Assembly: GCF_001005085.2 (NCBI RefSeq) | Contig: NZ_LBMU02000090.1 | Coordinates: 1 to 57,962 of the forward strand | DNA from: Streptomyces humi | GTDB taxonomy: Bacteria > Actinomycetota > Actinomycetes > Streptomycetales > Streptomycetaceae | Direction of reading: 5' to 3' | Length of the DNA stretch: 57,962 bases | Shown here: positions 8,749 through 17,362 of the stretch, one piece after another | Layout of the letters: every line of letters begins with the position of its first letter | Position numbering within the stretch: the stretch's first letter is position 1 | Translations under genes and position numbers: made by a program | The notes under the pieces: generated by a model | Seen by the model: only the letters and a program-made list of their open reading frames with translations | Told to the model about the DNA's origin: nothing | Database searches by the model: none

Positions 8749-8778
8749 ACTAAGCTTGTTTATATAAACATCCTTAGT
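8749..8778. promoter_or_regulatory. MarR operator overlapping a promoter
   Basis: The core TGTTTATATAAACA (8757-8770) is a perfect 14-base palindrome. It is flanked symmetrically by ACTAAG (8749-8754) and CTTAGT (8773-8778), so 13 of 15 base pairs match over 30 bases. Its A/T content stands out sharply from the surroundings. It lies between the divergent MarR and hydrolase starts. Confidence 0.8.
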
Positions 8779-8784
8779 TAGATT
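8756..8784 (+). promoter_or_regulatory. probable leaderless promoter of the hydrolase gene
   Basis: TTGTTT (8756-8761) and TAGATT (8779-8784), 17 bases apart, fit a vegetative Streptomyces promoter. The -10 element ends six bases before the ATG at 8791, which implies a leaderless message; no ribosome site is visible. The operator covers nearly all of it. Confidence 0.55.
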
Positions 8785-8790
8785 GACGGC

Positions 8791-9591
8791 ATGACGACGC
8801 ACCGCACCGCCCAGGTGTACCCCGATCTCCCCGTCTCCCTCACCGAGGCCGGTTCCGGCCGCCCGGTGCTCGTGCTGCACGGAGGCGGCGGCCCCGCCAC
8901 GGTCGCCGGCCTGGCCGCCCGCCTCGCCGGGTCGGCCCACACCATCACCCCGGTCCACCCCGGCTGGGACGGCACCCCCCGCCCCGACTGGCTGACCGGC
9001 GTCGACGACCTCGCCGTCGCCTACCTCCACCTGCTCCAGGACAGCGAGTTGAGCGACGTCATGGTCATCGGCTCCTCCCTGGGCGGCCGGCTCGCCGCCG
9101 AGATGGCGATACTCGACACGGCCGGGCTGATCACCGGCCTGGTCCTCGTCAACGCGGTCGGCGCGGACATCGACGGCGAGGAGGTCACCGACTTCTTCGC
9201 ACTGGACCCGCGCGCCCAGGCAGAGCACTCCTGGCACGACCCGGACCGCTTCTACGTCGACCCGGCCACCCTCCCCGCCGCCGAACTCGCCCGGCGCCAG
9301 GCCAACATGGCCACCATGCGGCTGCTCACGGACGGTGGCCGGATGACCGACCCGAAGCTCCTTCCCCGGCTGGGACGGGTACGGCAGCCCGCACTGGTGA
9401 TCTGGGGCGAGAGCGACCGCATCGTCACGCCCGCGTACGGAGCCGCCTACGCGAAGGCCTTCCCGCGCGGCCGGTTCGAGCCCGTCCCGGCGGCCGGACA
9501 CCTTCCGCACCTGGAACGGCCCGACGTCACCGCCGAGTTGATCGAAGGCGAGCTGCGCCGTACCGGGACCCCGCCTGTTGTCGCAGGCTGA
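8791..9591 (+). CDS. alpha/beta hydrolase
   Basis: A 266-residue alpha/beta-hydrolase-fold protein. The oxyanion region is LVLHGGGGPATVAG, the nucleophile elbow is GSSLGG (about residues 92-97), the acid is likely Asp in WGESDRIVTPAYG, and the catalytic His is in AGHLPHLERPD. This is a complete triad. It is divergent from, and presumably repressed by, the MarR protein. Such pairs often clear or sense a small ester, lactone or xenobiotic; the substrate is unknown. The start appears leaderless. Confidence 0.85.
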   Translation: MTTHRTAQVYPDLPVSLTEAGSGRPVLVLHGGGGPATVAGLAARLAGSAHTITPVHPGWDGTPRPDWLTGVDDLAVAYLHLLQDSELSDVMVIGSSLGGRLAAEMAILDTAGLITGLVLVNAVGADIDGEEVTDFFALDPRAQAEHSWHDPDRFYVDPATLPAAELARRQANMATMRLLTDGGRMTDPKLLPRLGRVRQPALVIWGESDRIVTPAYGAAYAKAFPRGRFEPVPAAGHLPHLERPDVTAELIEGELRRTGTPPVVAG

Positions 9592-9610
9592 GGCAGCTTA
9601 GGGTGCCCTC

Positions 9611-10057
9611 GTGACTGCGTACATCGACGACGACATCCCCGGCCGTCACGGCCGCACCGCGACCACCGAGGCCGACCCGCGCGAGGTCGGCAGGGTGCGC
9701 ACCGAGTACTCCCCCGCCCACGACGGCGACCCCGACCCGGGCGAGATCGTCTGGACCTGGGTGCCCTTCGAGGAGAACGACGGGCGGGGCAAGGACCGGC
9801 CGGTGCTGGTCGTCGCCCGCGAGGCGGCGGGCACGCTGCTCGCCGTGCAGCTGTCCAGCAAGCGGCACGACGACGACCGCGAGTGGGTGGCGATCGGCAG
9901 CGGCCCCTGGGACCGCTCCGGACGCGACTCCTGGGTGGACGTGGACCGCGTGCTGCGGCTGCACGAGGAAGGGATGCGCCGGGAGGCCTGCGCGCTGGAC
10001 CGGGGCCGCTTCAACCTCGTACGCAACCGGCTGCACGAACGCTACGGCTGGAACTGA
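9611..10057 (+). CDS. PemK/MazF-family protein, unpaired
   Basis: A 148-residue protein with a PemK/MazF core: GEIVWTWVPFEEN, then GKDRPVLVVAREAAG (the family's GKxRPvLVv signature), then a beta strand AVQLSSKRH. MazF-type proteins are endoribonucleases held inactive by a co-encoded antitoxin. No small antitoxin gene is adjacent: upstream is the hydrolase and downstream a convergent gene. It may therefore be a solitary toxin-like protein with a housekeeping role; it is about 30 residues longer than typical MazF, with an acidic N-terminal extension. GTG start at 9611, 19 bases after the hydrolase stop. Confidence 0.75.
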   Translation: MTAYIDDDIPGRHGRTATTEADPREVGRVRTEYSPAHDGDPDPGEIVWTWVPFEENDGRGKDRPVLVVAREAAGTLLAVQLSSKRHDDDREWVAIGSGPWDRSGRDSWVDVDRVLRLHEEGMRREACALDRGRFNLVRNRLHERYGWN

Positions 10058-10077
10058 GCCGGACACCCCGCCGGGCA

Positions 10078-10200
10078 CGCGGTTCCCTCACCGCGGTCCG
10101 GTGGGGCTGATCGCGCGGTTCCCCGCGCCGGTCACGCGGCGCCGGCCGGCGGAGGCCGGTCCCGCGGTCCCCGCGCCCCCAGCGGGGCGCCGTCCCGCGG
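10078..10200. repeat. dispersed palindromic repeat at a convergent gene end
   Basis: GTGGGGCTGATCGCGCGG-TTCCCCGCGCC (10101-10129) matches the family seen at 26444 and 30960. A second inverted GC-rich arm (CCCCGCGCCCCCAGCGGGGC, around 10169-10188) follows. It fills the gap between the convergent PemK-like and glycohydrolase genes and could terminate both. Confidence 0.5.
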
Positions 10201-10219
10201 CCGGCCGTACGAGGTCCGC

Positions 10220-11059
10220 TCAGCCCGCCGCGACCCCGAAGGACTCCGCGAAGGCGGCCCGGACCGTGGATCCCGGTGTGCGGTCGAGGATCCCGAACAC
10301 CACGTGCGCGAAGCTCCGCGCGAACCGCCCGCCGGGGCCCAGCAGGCTTCGGAAGGCCGCCGCGACCTGCACCGGGTCGTTCTGGAAGACCCCGCAGCCC
10401 CACGCGCCGAGGACCAGTCGCCGGTACTCGTGCGCGGCGGCCACCTCCAGCACCCGCCCGGCCCGGACCGCGAGGGCGGCGGGCACCTCGCCGACGCGTT
10501 CCGGGGCCGTTCGGCGGATGACACCCGCGTTGGGCGCGGCGGCAGTGAGGAAGCCCGCCCGGTAGGGCTCGGCGAGCAGGGCGCCACGGTCGTCGCGGAA
10601 GACCGGGACGGCCGGGGAGTGGATCACCCGGTCCGAGTAGAACGGGTCCCGGTGGGCGCGGTGGTGGTCGTAGAAGGCGCGGGCGCGCAACTGGCAGGCG
10701 TAGAGCGCGGAGGCACGGCACAGGGCCTCCTCCTGCGCCTGCGCGCCGTTCAGGTAGCCGCCGCCCGGATTGCGGGCCGAGGCGAAGTTCAGGACGGCCA
10801 CCGGGGCGTCGGCCAGCCGGCGGGCGGCCTCCAGGCTGCTCTCGCCGGTCACCTCGAAGACGGTGTCCGCGTCGAAGACGGTGTCCGCGTCGCCACCGGC
10901 TACGGCCGGCACCGGTTCCGGGCCGTACAGCCGCGTCCCGGCCTGTGCGGCCGCGATGTCGGCCGCGAGCGGGATCTCCCGGCCGTCCGGTGCCTGGTAC
11001 GCCCCCCTCGCCACGATCTGCTCGGTCTGCTGCGCGATGCCGCGCAGGCGCGCGCTCAT
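10220..11059 (-). CDS. bacterial-type poly(ADP-ribose) glycohydrolase (TIGR02452 family)
   Basis: A 279-residue macrodomain-like enzyme. The PARG signature GGG-x7-QEE is exact: GGG at 99-101 and QEE at 109-111, preceded by NFASARNP. Downstream blocks (LGAWGCGVFQNDP, FAHVVFGILDR) fit the family, which removes ADP-ribose polymers or ADP-ribose from proteins. The short segment DADTVF is duplicated in tandem at residues 58-69, encoded by an exact 18-base direct repeat (10854-10889). It is divergent from the ergothioneine operon, 287 bases away. No ADP-ribosyltransferase gene is adjacent. Confidence 0.85.
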   Translation of the reverse strand: MSARLRGIAQQTEQIVARGAYQAPDGREIPLAADIAAAQAGTRLYGPEPVPAVAGGDADTVFDADTVFEVTGESSLEAARRLADAPVAVLNFASARNPGGGYLNGAQAQEEALCRASALYACQLRARAFYDHHRAHRDPFYSDRVIHSPAVPVFRDDRGALLAEPYRAGFLTAAAPNAGVIRRTAPERVGEVPAALAVRAGRVLEVAAAHEYRRLVLGAWGCGVFQNDPVQVAAAFRSLLGPGGRFARSFAHVVFGILDRTPGSTVRAAFAESFGVAAG

Positions 11060-11283
11060 GGCGCCACCCCCGTGGACGCCATGAGCGCGGCTCGCGCGGC
11101 CTCCCCCGTCGTGCTCATATCAGCATCCTGGGTGATGCTGGTGATGCCCTGCAACGGGGTTTCCCGGGCCCGAAACCGCCGGTAACGGCCGGAAACACTG
11201 GAGGAAACGGAGATTACCGATCGCGAACGTGCCGTTTGGCACCCTTGTGCGAATCCGCGTAGGGGTCTTGGGTGGGATGGACG

Positions 11284-11321
11284 ATGCCGTCCCGAGCCAC
11301 CCGCGGCCGGGACGGTGGCAT
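11284..11321 (+). promoter_or_regulatory. leader hairpin ahead of egtA
   Basis: ATGCCGTCCCG (11284-11294) can pair with CGGGACGG-TG-GCAT (11308-11321) with a two-base bulge. It ends 25 bases before the egtA ATG and just before its AGGAGG. A smaller dyad GTGCC-GTTT-GGCAC lies at 11229-11242. Either could be a control element; neither matches a riboswitch I recognise. Confidence 0.4.
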
Positions 11322-11346
11322 GGTGGAATCTCAGGAGGATCCCGAC

Positions 11347-12675
11347 ATGTCCGACTCAATATCCGACGGCGGCGACTGTACCGACGGGTCGGTGAGAACC
11401 GACTTCTCGGACGACCGCACCGCCGTCACCGAAGCCGAGGTGGAGGCCCTGGTCAAGGGCATCTGCTTCAAGACCGGTCCGCCCCGCACCCTCGGGGTCG
11501 AAGTGGAATGGCTGGTCCACGAGCTGCGGCGACCGCAGCTCCCGGTGACACCCGAACGACTCGAAGCGGCCTACGCCGCACTGCGCACGGTGCCCCTGGG
11601 GTCGGCGCTCACCGTCGAACCCGGCGGCCAGCTGGAGCTCAGCTCGCCGCCCGCCGCCTCCCTGATGGAGTGCATAGGCACCGTCTCCGCCGACCTGGAC
11701 GCCGTCCGTACGGTCCTGGCCCAGCAGGGCCTCGGCCTCGTGGGCGTCGGTCACGATCCCTGGCACACCCCCCGTCGCTACCTGCGCGAACCGCGCTACG
11801 ACGCGATGGAGGCCTGCCTGGACCGCACCGGCACCGCGGGCCGCCACATGATGTGCTCCTCGGCCTCCGTACAGGTCTGCCTGGACGCCGGCCACGAGGA
11901 GCCCGGCCCGCTGGGGCACACGCGCCGCTGGTGGCTGGCCCACCAGCTGGGCCCGGTGCTGGTGGCCGCGTTCGCCAACAGCCCGCTGGTCGGGCGGCGG
12001 CCCACCGGCTGGGCCTCCACCCGGCAGCTGCTGTGGATGGAGATCGACGCGGGCCGCGCCGGCGCGCCCCCGCTGGACGGCGATCCGCGGGCGGCCTGGG
12101 CCCGGCACGTGCTCGACGCGCCGGTGATGTGCGTACGGCGGGACGGCGGCCCGTGGGAGGTCCCCGAGGGCCTCACCTTCCGCGAGTGGACCCGGTCCGG
12201 GTCGCCCACCACGGAGGATCTCGCGTACCACCTGACCACGCTGTTCCCGCCGGTCAGGCCGCGCGGGCACCTGGAGCTGCGGATGATCGACGCGCAGCCC
12301 GGTGACGACGGGTGGATCGTGCCGCTGGCGGTGACGGCGGCGCTGTTCGACGACCCGCAGGCCGCCGAGACCGCCTACCGGACGGTGAAACCGCTGGCCG
12401 AACGGGCGGAGTCGCGGCCCGCCCCGCACAACCCGCTGTGGCTCGACGCGGCCCGTACCGGACTCGGTGACCCGGAGCTCCGGGAGGCGGCCGTCACCTG
12501 TTTCACGGCGGCGTTGCAGGCCCTCCCGCGGCTCGGCGCGACCCCCGAGGTCGTGGACGCCGTACGCGGGTACCTGGAGCGGTACGTCCTGCGCGGCCGC
12601 AGCCCGGCCGACGACCTGCTGGACCGAGTGCGCGACACGGCGGGTCGCGCCCAGGAGAGGGAACTCAGCGCATGA
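11347..12675 (+). CDS. egtA: ergothioneine biosynthesis glutamate-cysteine ligase EgtA
   Basis: A 442-residue ligase that joins glutamate and cysteine to give gamma-glutamylcysteine, the sulfur donor used by EgtB. Recognisable GCS-family blocks are LGVEVEWLVHELR, VEPGGQLELSSPP and GHLELRMIDAQPGDD. Actinomycetes use mycothiol rather than glutathione, so this ligase serves ergothioneine. The ATG at 11347 has AGGAGG at ideal spacing; an upstream in-frame ATG (11272) is not supported. It is the first gene of egtABCD and overlaps egtB by ATGA. Confidence 0.93.
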   Translation: MSDSISDGGDCTDGSVRTDFSDDRTAVTEAEVEALVKGICFKTGPPRTLGVEVEWLVHELRRPQLPVTPERLEAAYAALRTVPLGSALTVEPGGQLELSSPPAASLMECIGTVSADLDAVRTVLAQQGLGLVGVGHDPWHTPRRYLREPRYDAMEACLDRTGTAGRHMMCSSASVQVCLDAGHEEPGPLGHTRRWWLAHQLGPVLVAAFANSPLVGRRPTGWASTRQLLWMEIDAGRAGAPPLDGDPRAAWARHVLDAPVMCVRRDGGPWEVPEGLTFREWTRSGSPTTEDLAYHLTTLFPPVRPRGHLELRMIDAQPGDDGWIVPLAVTAALFDDPQAAETAYRTVKPLAERAESRPAPHNPLWLDAARTGLGDPELREAAVTCFTAALQALPRLGATPEVVDAVRGYLERYVLRGRSPADDLLDRVRDTAGRAQERELSA

Positions 12676-14003
12676 CCGAGACCGAGACCGAGTTCGACAT
12701 CGATATCGAGACCCTGCGGGACCGGGCGCTGAGGTCCCTGACCACCGCCCGCGCCCGCACCGCGCTCCTCACCGACTGCGTCGAGGGGCCCGACCTCACC
12801 GCCCAGCACTCCCCGCTGATGTCCCCGCTGGTCTGGGACCTCGCGCACATCGGCAACCAGGAGGAGCTCTGGCTGCTGCGCAACGTGGGCGGCCGGGAGC
12901 CGATGCGCCCCGAGATCGACAGCCTCTACGACGCCTTCGAGCACCCGCGGTCCGAGCGGCCCTCGCTGCCGCTGCTGGCGCCCGACGAGGCCCGGCAGTA
13001 CGCGGCGGAGGTGCGCGGCCGGGCGCTCGACCTGCTGGAGGGCGCCGCGTTCACCGGCAGCCGGCTCACCGAGGCGGGCTTCGCGTTCGGGATGGTCGCG
13101 CAGCACGAACAGCAGCACGACGAGACGATGCTCATCACCCATCAGCTCCGCAAGGGCCCGCAGGCCCTCACCGCCCCCGACCCGGACCCGGTCCCGCCGT
13201 TCACCGGCCCGGCCGAAGTCCTGGTACCCGGCGGCCCGTTCACCATGGGCACCTCCACCGAGCCCTGGGCGCTGGACAACGAACGCCCCGCGCACCGGCG
13301 GGAGGTGGCGTCCTTCTGGGTCGACACGACCCCGGTCACCAACGCCCGGTACCTGGCGTTCATCGAGGACGGCGGCTACGAGCAGGAGCGCTGGTGGACG
13401 CCCGCCGGCTGGGCGCACATCCGCGAACACGCCATCCACGCCCCGCTGTTCTGGCACCGCGACAACGGCCAGTGGCTGCGGCGCCGGTTCGGGGTCACGG
13501 AGGTCGTACCGCCCGAGGAACCGGTGCTGCACGTCTCCTGGTACGAGGCGGACGCCTACGCCCGCTGGGCCGGGCGCCGGCTGCCCACCGAGGCCGAGTG
13601 GGAGAAGGCCGCCCGGCACGACCCGGCGGAGAACCGTTCACGCCGCTACCCGTGGGGCGACGCCGACCCGGGCCCCGCCCACGCCAACCTGGGGCAGCGC
13701 CATCTGCGGCCCGCTCCGGCGGGCAGCTACCCCGAGGGCGAGTCGGCGCTGGGCGTACGGCAGTTGATCGGCGACGTGTGGGAGTGGACGTCGAGCGATC
13801 TGCTCCCCTACCCCGGTTTCAGCGCCTTCCCGTACAAGGAGTACTCGGAGGTGTTCTTCGGACCCGAGTACAAGGTGCTGCGCGGTGGTTCGTTCGCCGT
13901 GGACCCGGTGGCCTGCCGGGGCACCTTCCGCAACTGGGACTACCCGATCCGGCGGCAGATCTTCTCCGGCTTCCGCACCGCCCGGACCGCGGAGACCGCC
14001 TGA
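12672..14003 (+). CDS. egtB: ergothioneine biosynthesis sulfoxide synthase EgtB
   Basis: A 443-residue non-heme iron enzyme that couples gamma-glutamylcysteine to hercynine with oxygen. The N-terminal DinB-like domain provides three histidine ligands: His59 in WDLAHIGN and His145/His149 in HEQQHDE. The C-terminal sulfatase-modifying-factor-like domain (from about residue 175) contains VPGGPFTMGTS, RRLPTEAEWEKAAR, GDVWEWTSSD and VLRGGSF. The start overlaps the end of egtA (ATGA) and the stop shares one base with the egtC ATG, so translation is probably coupled. Confidence 0.95.
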   Translation: MTETETEFDIDIETLRDRALRSLTTARARTALLTDCVEGPDLTAQHSPLMSPLVWDLAHIGNQEELWLLRNVGGREPMRPEIDSLYDAFEHPRSERPSLPLLAPDEARQYAAEVRGRALDLLEGAAFTGSRLTEAGFAFGMVAQHEQQHDETMLITHQLRKGPQALTAPDPDPVPPFTGPAEVLVPGGPFTMGTSTEPWALDNERPAHRREVASFWVDTTPVTNARYLAFIEDGGYEQERWWTPAGWAHIREHAIHAPLFWHRDNGQWLRRRFGVTEVVPPEEPVLHVSWYEADAYARWAGRRLPTEAEWEKAARHDPAENRSRRYPWGDADPGPAHANLGQRHLRPAPAGSYPEGESALGVRQLIGDVWEWTSSDLLPYPGFSAFPYKEYSEVFFGPEYKVLRGGSFAVDPVACRGTFRNWDYPIRRQIFSGFRTARTAETA

Positions 14004-14797
14004 TGTGCCGCCACCTGGCCTGCCTGGGACCCGAGGAGCCGCTCGGCCGGCTCCTCGTGGAGCCCGCGCACTCCCTGTACCGGCAGTCGTGGGCACCGCG
14101 GCGGCAGCGGTACGGGACGGTCAACGCCGACGGTTTCGGGGTGGGCTGGTACGCCCCGGAGGATCCGCAGCCGGCCCGCTACCGGCGCGCCGGGCCGATC
14201 TGGGCCGACCAGTCCTTCGCCGACCTGGCGCGGGTGGTGCGCGCCGGCGCGCTGCTGGCAGCCGTCCGGGACGCGACGCTGGCCGGCGCGGACGCGGAGG
14301 CCGCGGCGGCGCCGTTCGCCGCGGGCCGCTGGCTCTTCAGCCACAACGGGGCGGTCCCCGACTGGCCGCGGTCCGTGGCGCCCCTGGCGCCGCTGCTGCC
14401 CCCGGCCGACCTGCTGGCGATGGAGGCCCGCACCGACTCGGCGTTCGTCTGGGCGCTGGCCCTGCACCGGCTGCGGTCCGGCACGGAACCGGGCCCCGCC
14501 CTTGCCGAAACGGTTCTCCAGGTGGCCGGGGCCGCCCCCGCCGCCCGGCTCAACCTCCTGCTCACCGACGGCGCGACCATCGCCGCCACCACCTGGGGCG
14601 ACAGCCTCTTCTACCTCTCGGAACCCGGCCACCGCACCGTCGTCGCCTCCGAGCCGTACGACGACGACCCGCACTGGCGGGAGGTCCCCGACCGCACGCT
14701 GCTCCTCGCGAGCCGCGCGGGCGTCGAGCTCGCTCCGGTCGAGCACGTCCGGGCCGAGGACCCGGCCTCCGTAACCCCGAAGGAGCCCTGTACGTGA
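14003..14797 (+). CDS. egtC: ergothioneine biosynthesis amidohydrolase EgtC
   Basis: A 264-residue class-II glutamine-amidotransferase-like hydrolase. After removal of the initiator Met, Cys2 (MCRHLACLG) is the N-terminal nucleophile. NADGFGVGWY and FSHNGAVPDW are the usual Ntn substrate-pocket motifs. It removes the gamma-glutamyl group from the sulfoxide intermediate made by EgtB. The start is fixed by Cys2 and by the one-base overlap with the egtB stop (TGATG). It overlaps egtD by GTGA. Confidence 0.94.
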   Translation: MCRHLACLGPEEPLGRLLVEPAHSLYRQSWAPRRQRYGTVNADGFGVGWYAPEDPQPARYRRAGPIWADQSFADLARVVRAGALLAAVRDATLAGADAEAAAAPFAAGRWLFSHNGAVPDWPRSVAPLAPLLPPADLLAMEARTDSAFVWALALHRLRSGTEPGPALAETVLQVAGAAPAARLNLLLTDGATIAATTWGDSLFYLSEPGHRTVVASEPYDDDPHWREVPDRTLLLASRAGVELAPVEHVRAEDPASVTPKEPCT

Positions 14798-15756
14798 GTC
14801 CCCTCCGTGTCACCCGCACCCTTCCCGAGGACGCGACGGACGCCGCGCTGCGCGCCGACGTCCTGAACGGCCTCACCGCCACCCCCAAGACGCTGCCGCC
14901 CAAGTGGTTCTACGACGCCCGGGGCAGCGAACTGTTCGAAGAGATCACCGAGTTGCCGGAGTACTACCCGACCCGGGCCGAGCGGGAGATCCTGACCGCC
15001 CGGTCCGGTGAGATCGCCGACGCGAGCGGCGCCCGCACGCTGGTGGAGCTGGGCTCGGGCTCCTCCGAGAAGACCCGGCTGCTCATCGACGCGCTCACCG
15101 CCCTGGAGGTGTACGTCCCGGTCGACGTCAGCGAGAGCGCGCTGACACAGGCCGGGCGGGCGCTCGTCGCAGAGCGGCCGGGGCTGACCGTGCACGCCCT
15201 GATCGCCGACTTCACCGGGCAGCTGGCACTGCCGGAGACTCCCGGGCCCCGCCTGCTGGCCTTCCTCGGTGGCACGGTCGGCAATCTGCTGCCCGCCGAA
15301 CGGGCCGTGTTCCTGGCCCGGATCCGCCGGCTGCTCGCGCCGGGCGACGCGCTGCTGCTCGGCACCGACCTGGTCAAGGACGAGGGCGTACTGGTCCGGG
15401 CGTACGACGACGCGGCCGGCGTGACGGCCGAGTTCAACAAGAACGTGCTGGCCGTCGTGGACCGGGAGCTGGACGCCGACTTCGACCCGGACGCCTTCGA
15501 CCACGTCGCCCTGTGGGACCCGGAGCAGGAGTGGATCGAGATGCGGCTGCGCTCGCGGGTCGCGCAGACCGTGAAGGTGCCGGCGCTCGATCTCGCCGTG
15601 GACTTCGCGGCGGGCGAGGAGTTGCGCACCGAGGTGTCGGCGAAGTTCCGGCGGGACGGGGTGTCCGCCGAACTGGCCGGCGCGGGGCTCGAGCTGACGC
15701 ACTGGTGGACCGACTCGGAGGGGCGTTTCGCGCTGTCGCTGAGCGTCGCCCGCTGA
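14794..15756 (+). CDS. egtD: L-histidine N-alpha-methyltransferase EgtD
   Basis: A 320-residue SAM-dependent enzyme that trimethylates histidine to hercynine, the first committed step of the pathway. Family blocks are PKWFYDARGSELFEEIT, LPEYYPTRAE, LVELGSGSSEKTR (SAM site), LAFLGGTVGNL and the C-terminal THWWTDSEGRFALSLS. GTG start at 14794 overlaps the egtC stop by four bases, with AAGGAG upstream. It is the last gene; no egtE lyase gene follows, so the final C-S cleavage must be encoded elsewhere. Confidence 0.95.
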   Translation: MSPLRVTRTLPEDATDAALRADVLNGLTATPKTLPPKWFYDARGSELFEEITELPEYYPTRAEREILTARSGEIADASGARTLVELGSGSSEKTRLLIDALTALEVYVPVDVSESALTQAGRALVAERPGLTVHALIADFTGQLALPETPGPRLLAFLGGTVGNLLPAERAVFLARIRRLLAPGDALLLGTDLVKDEGVLVRAYDDAAGVTAEFNKNVLAVVDRELDADFDPDAFDHVALWDPEQEWIEMRLRSRVAQTVKVPALDLAVDFAAGEELRTEVSAKFRRDGVSAELAGAGLELTHWWTDSEGRFALSLSVAR

Positions 15757-15767
15757 GCCGACCGCCC

Positions 15768-15822
15768 CACTCCGCCGGGAGTGCCGAGCCGCTCCGCCGG
15801 GAGTGCCGAGCCGCTTCGCCGG
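15768..15822. repeat. 22-bp direct repeats with small hairpin after egtD
   Basis: Two perfect 22-base copies beginning CTCCGCCGGGAGTGCCGAGC (15770-15791 and 15792-15813) are followed by a partial third copy. CACTCC-GCCG-GGAGTG (15768-15783) forms a six-base-pair hairpin. They lie 12 bases after the egtD stop and may act in termination between convergent genes. Confidence 0.7.
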
Positions 15823-15904
15823 TCGTCCGCGGCGTCGTCGTGGCCGGTCGCGCCCGCGCGGCGGCGGCCGCACCGCGATACGGCCTCGCACCCCTTCGGG
15901 GCGC

Positions 15905-17167
15905 TCAGCCGAAGTTCGGTGCGAGCAGTTCGGTGATCCGGTTCGAGGCGCGGCGGGCCTCGGTCGCGGGGTCCGCACCGCCGAGCACCTTCGTCATGTA
16001 GCCCTTGATCGGATTGTCGGCCTCGACCGCCGGCCAGTCCGGGGTGTGGGGGGTCGCGCGTCCCCGCGCGGCCCCCGCCGCCATCGCGGCGACCCCCTGC
16101 TCCCCGGCGACCGCGCCGGCCAGCGTGGTCTTGTTGGGCACGTAGTTCATGGTGCGGGCCAGGTCGGTGTCCCATTTGGCGCCGGTCAGCGCACCGACCA
16201 CGGCGGTGGCGTCGTAGGGCCGGTCGGTGTTCTGCGGCACCACGAGGTCGGAGCCGCCGGTGAAGACGGCGCCGGGGTGGCCGGCGGTGATGCCGGGGAC
16301 CGGGAAGTAGCCGATCTTGTCCTTGAGTTCGGGGTTCTCCTGCACTACGGACTGAACGAGGCCCGGCACCGCGATGATCTGCGCGACCTTGCCGCCGGCG
16401 AACACCTGGGCCTGCGGCGGGTGTTCCTCGTCGGCGTCGGCGGGTCCCCGGCCGAGGGCCTGGAGACGCCGGTAGAAGTCCATCCCGCGCAGCGCGGCCG
16501 GGCTGTCCAGGGTGCCCTTCCACTCGCCGTCGGTCTCCGCGGCGAGGTCGCCGCCCTCGTCCCAGACGAACCCGGAGAGGGTGTACCAGTCCTGTCCGGC
16601 GAGGTAGATCCCCTGGTTCCCGCCGGAGTCGAGCCTCTCGGTGTCGGTCATCCACCGCGCGCGGGTCTTCGGCGGGGACGTGATCCCGGCCTTGGCGAAG
16701 AGGTCCTTGCGGTAGATGACGACCCGGTTGGCGGCGTACCAGGGGATGCCGTACTGGCGGGAGTCGTCCCGGCCGGGTTCGGCGAGACCGGGCAGCCAGT
16801 GCTCCTTGCCCCAGTCGCGCATCGACTCCAGCGTGAGGTCGGTGAGCCGGCCGTCCTCGACGTACTCCGGGACCTGGGTGTTGCCGACCTCGATGACGTC
16901 GGGTCCGGCACCGGAGCCGTCCTTCAGCGCGGCCTGGACCTTGTCCACGATCCCGGTCCACTGCTGGATCCGGATGTCGAGGCGGATGTCCTCGTGGGTG
17001 CGTTCGAAGTCCGCGGTGAACCGGTCCAGGAAGTCCTTCGAGGCGCTGTTCTGCATGAGCCACACCGTGACGGTGTGCCGCCCCTCCCCGCCGCCCGGCA
17101 GCACCCCACAGGCGCTCAGCAGGGCGGCGGACACACAGACGAGGGCGAGTGGGCGACGACGTCTCAC
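15905..17167 (-). CDS. ABC-type sugar-binding lipoprotein
   Basis: A 420-residue extracellular solute-binding protein (family 1, sugar type). The N-terminus is basic, then LALVCVSAALLSACG, a lipobox with Cys at about residue 19. Typical blocks follow: TVTVWLMQNSASKDFLDRF, PDVIEVGNTQVPEY and GGSDLVVPQNT. No permease or ATPase genes flank it, so it is an orphan that must share a transporter encoded elsewhere. The GTG at 17167 is chosen because it starts directly at the basic signal region with AGGA upstream; the longer frame from 17266 adds proline-rich residues in front. Confidence 0.85.
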   Translation of the reverse strand: MRRRRPLALVCVSAALLSACGVLPGGGEGRHTVTVWLMQNSASKDFLDRFTADFERTHEDIRLDIRIQQWTGIVDKVQAALKDGSGAGPDVIEVGNTQVPEYVEDGRLTDLTLESMRDWGKEHWLPGLAEPGRDDSRQYGIPWYAANRVVIYRKDLFAKAGITSPPKTRARWMTDTERLDSGGNQGIYLAGQDWYTLSGFVWDEGGDLAAETDGEWKGTLDSPAALRGMDFYRRLQALGRGPADADEEHPPQAQVFAGGKVAQIIAVPGLVQSVVQENPELKDKIGYFPVPGITAGHPGAVFTGGSDLVVPQNTDRPYDATAVVGALTGAKWDTDLARTMNYVPNKTTLAGAVAGEQGVAAMAAGAARGRATPHTPDWPAVEADNPIKGYMTKVLGGADPATEARRASNRITELLAPNFG

Positions 17168-17362
17168 GGGGATCCTGTTCTGTCTGGCGGACAGCGGAGG
17201 GGCCCGGCGTGGGGGAACGAGCAGGGGTGCCCGTACGGGTGTACGGGGGATTTTGGTATGGACCAATGCGGAGGGTCAAGGGTTGTCGGCGGTCGGGAAC
17301 CGATGGCTCGCGCTCCGCTTCCGGATGCGGCACGGTGGAGTGACCACGAGAGGAGCTTTTCG

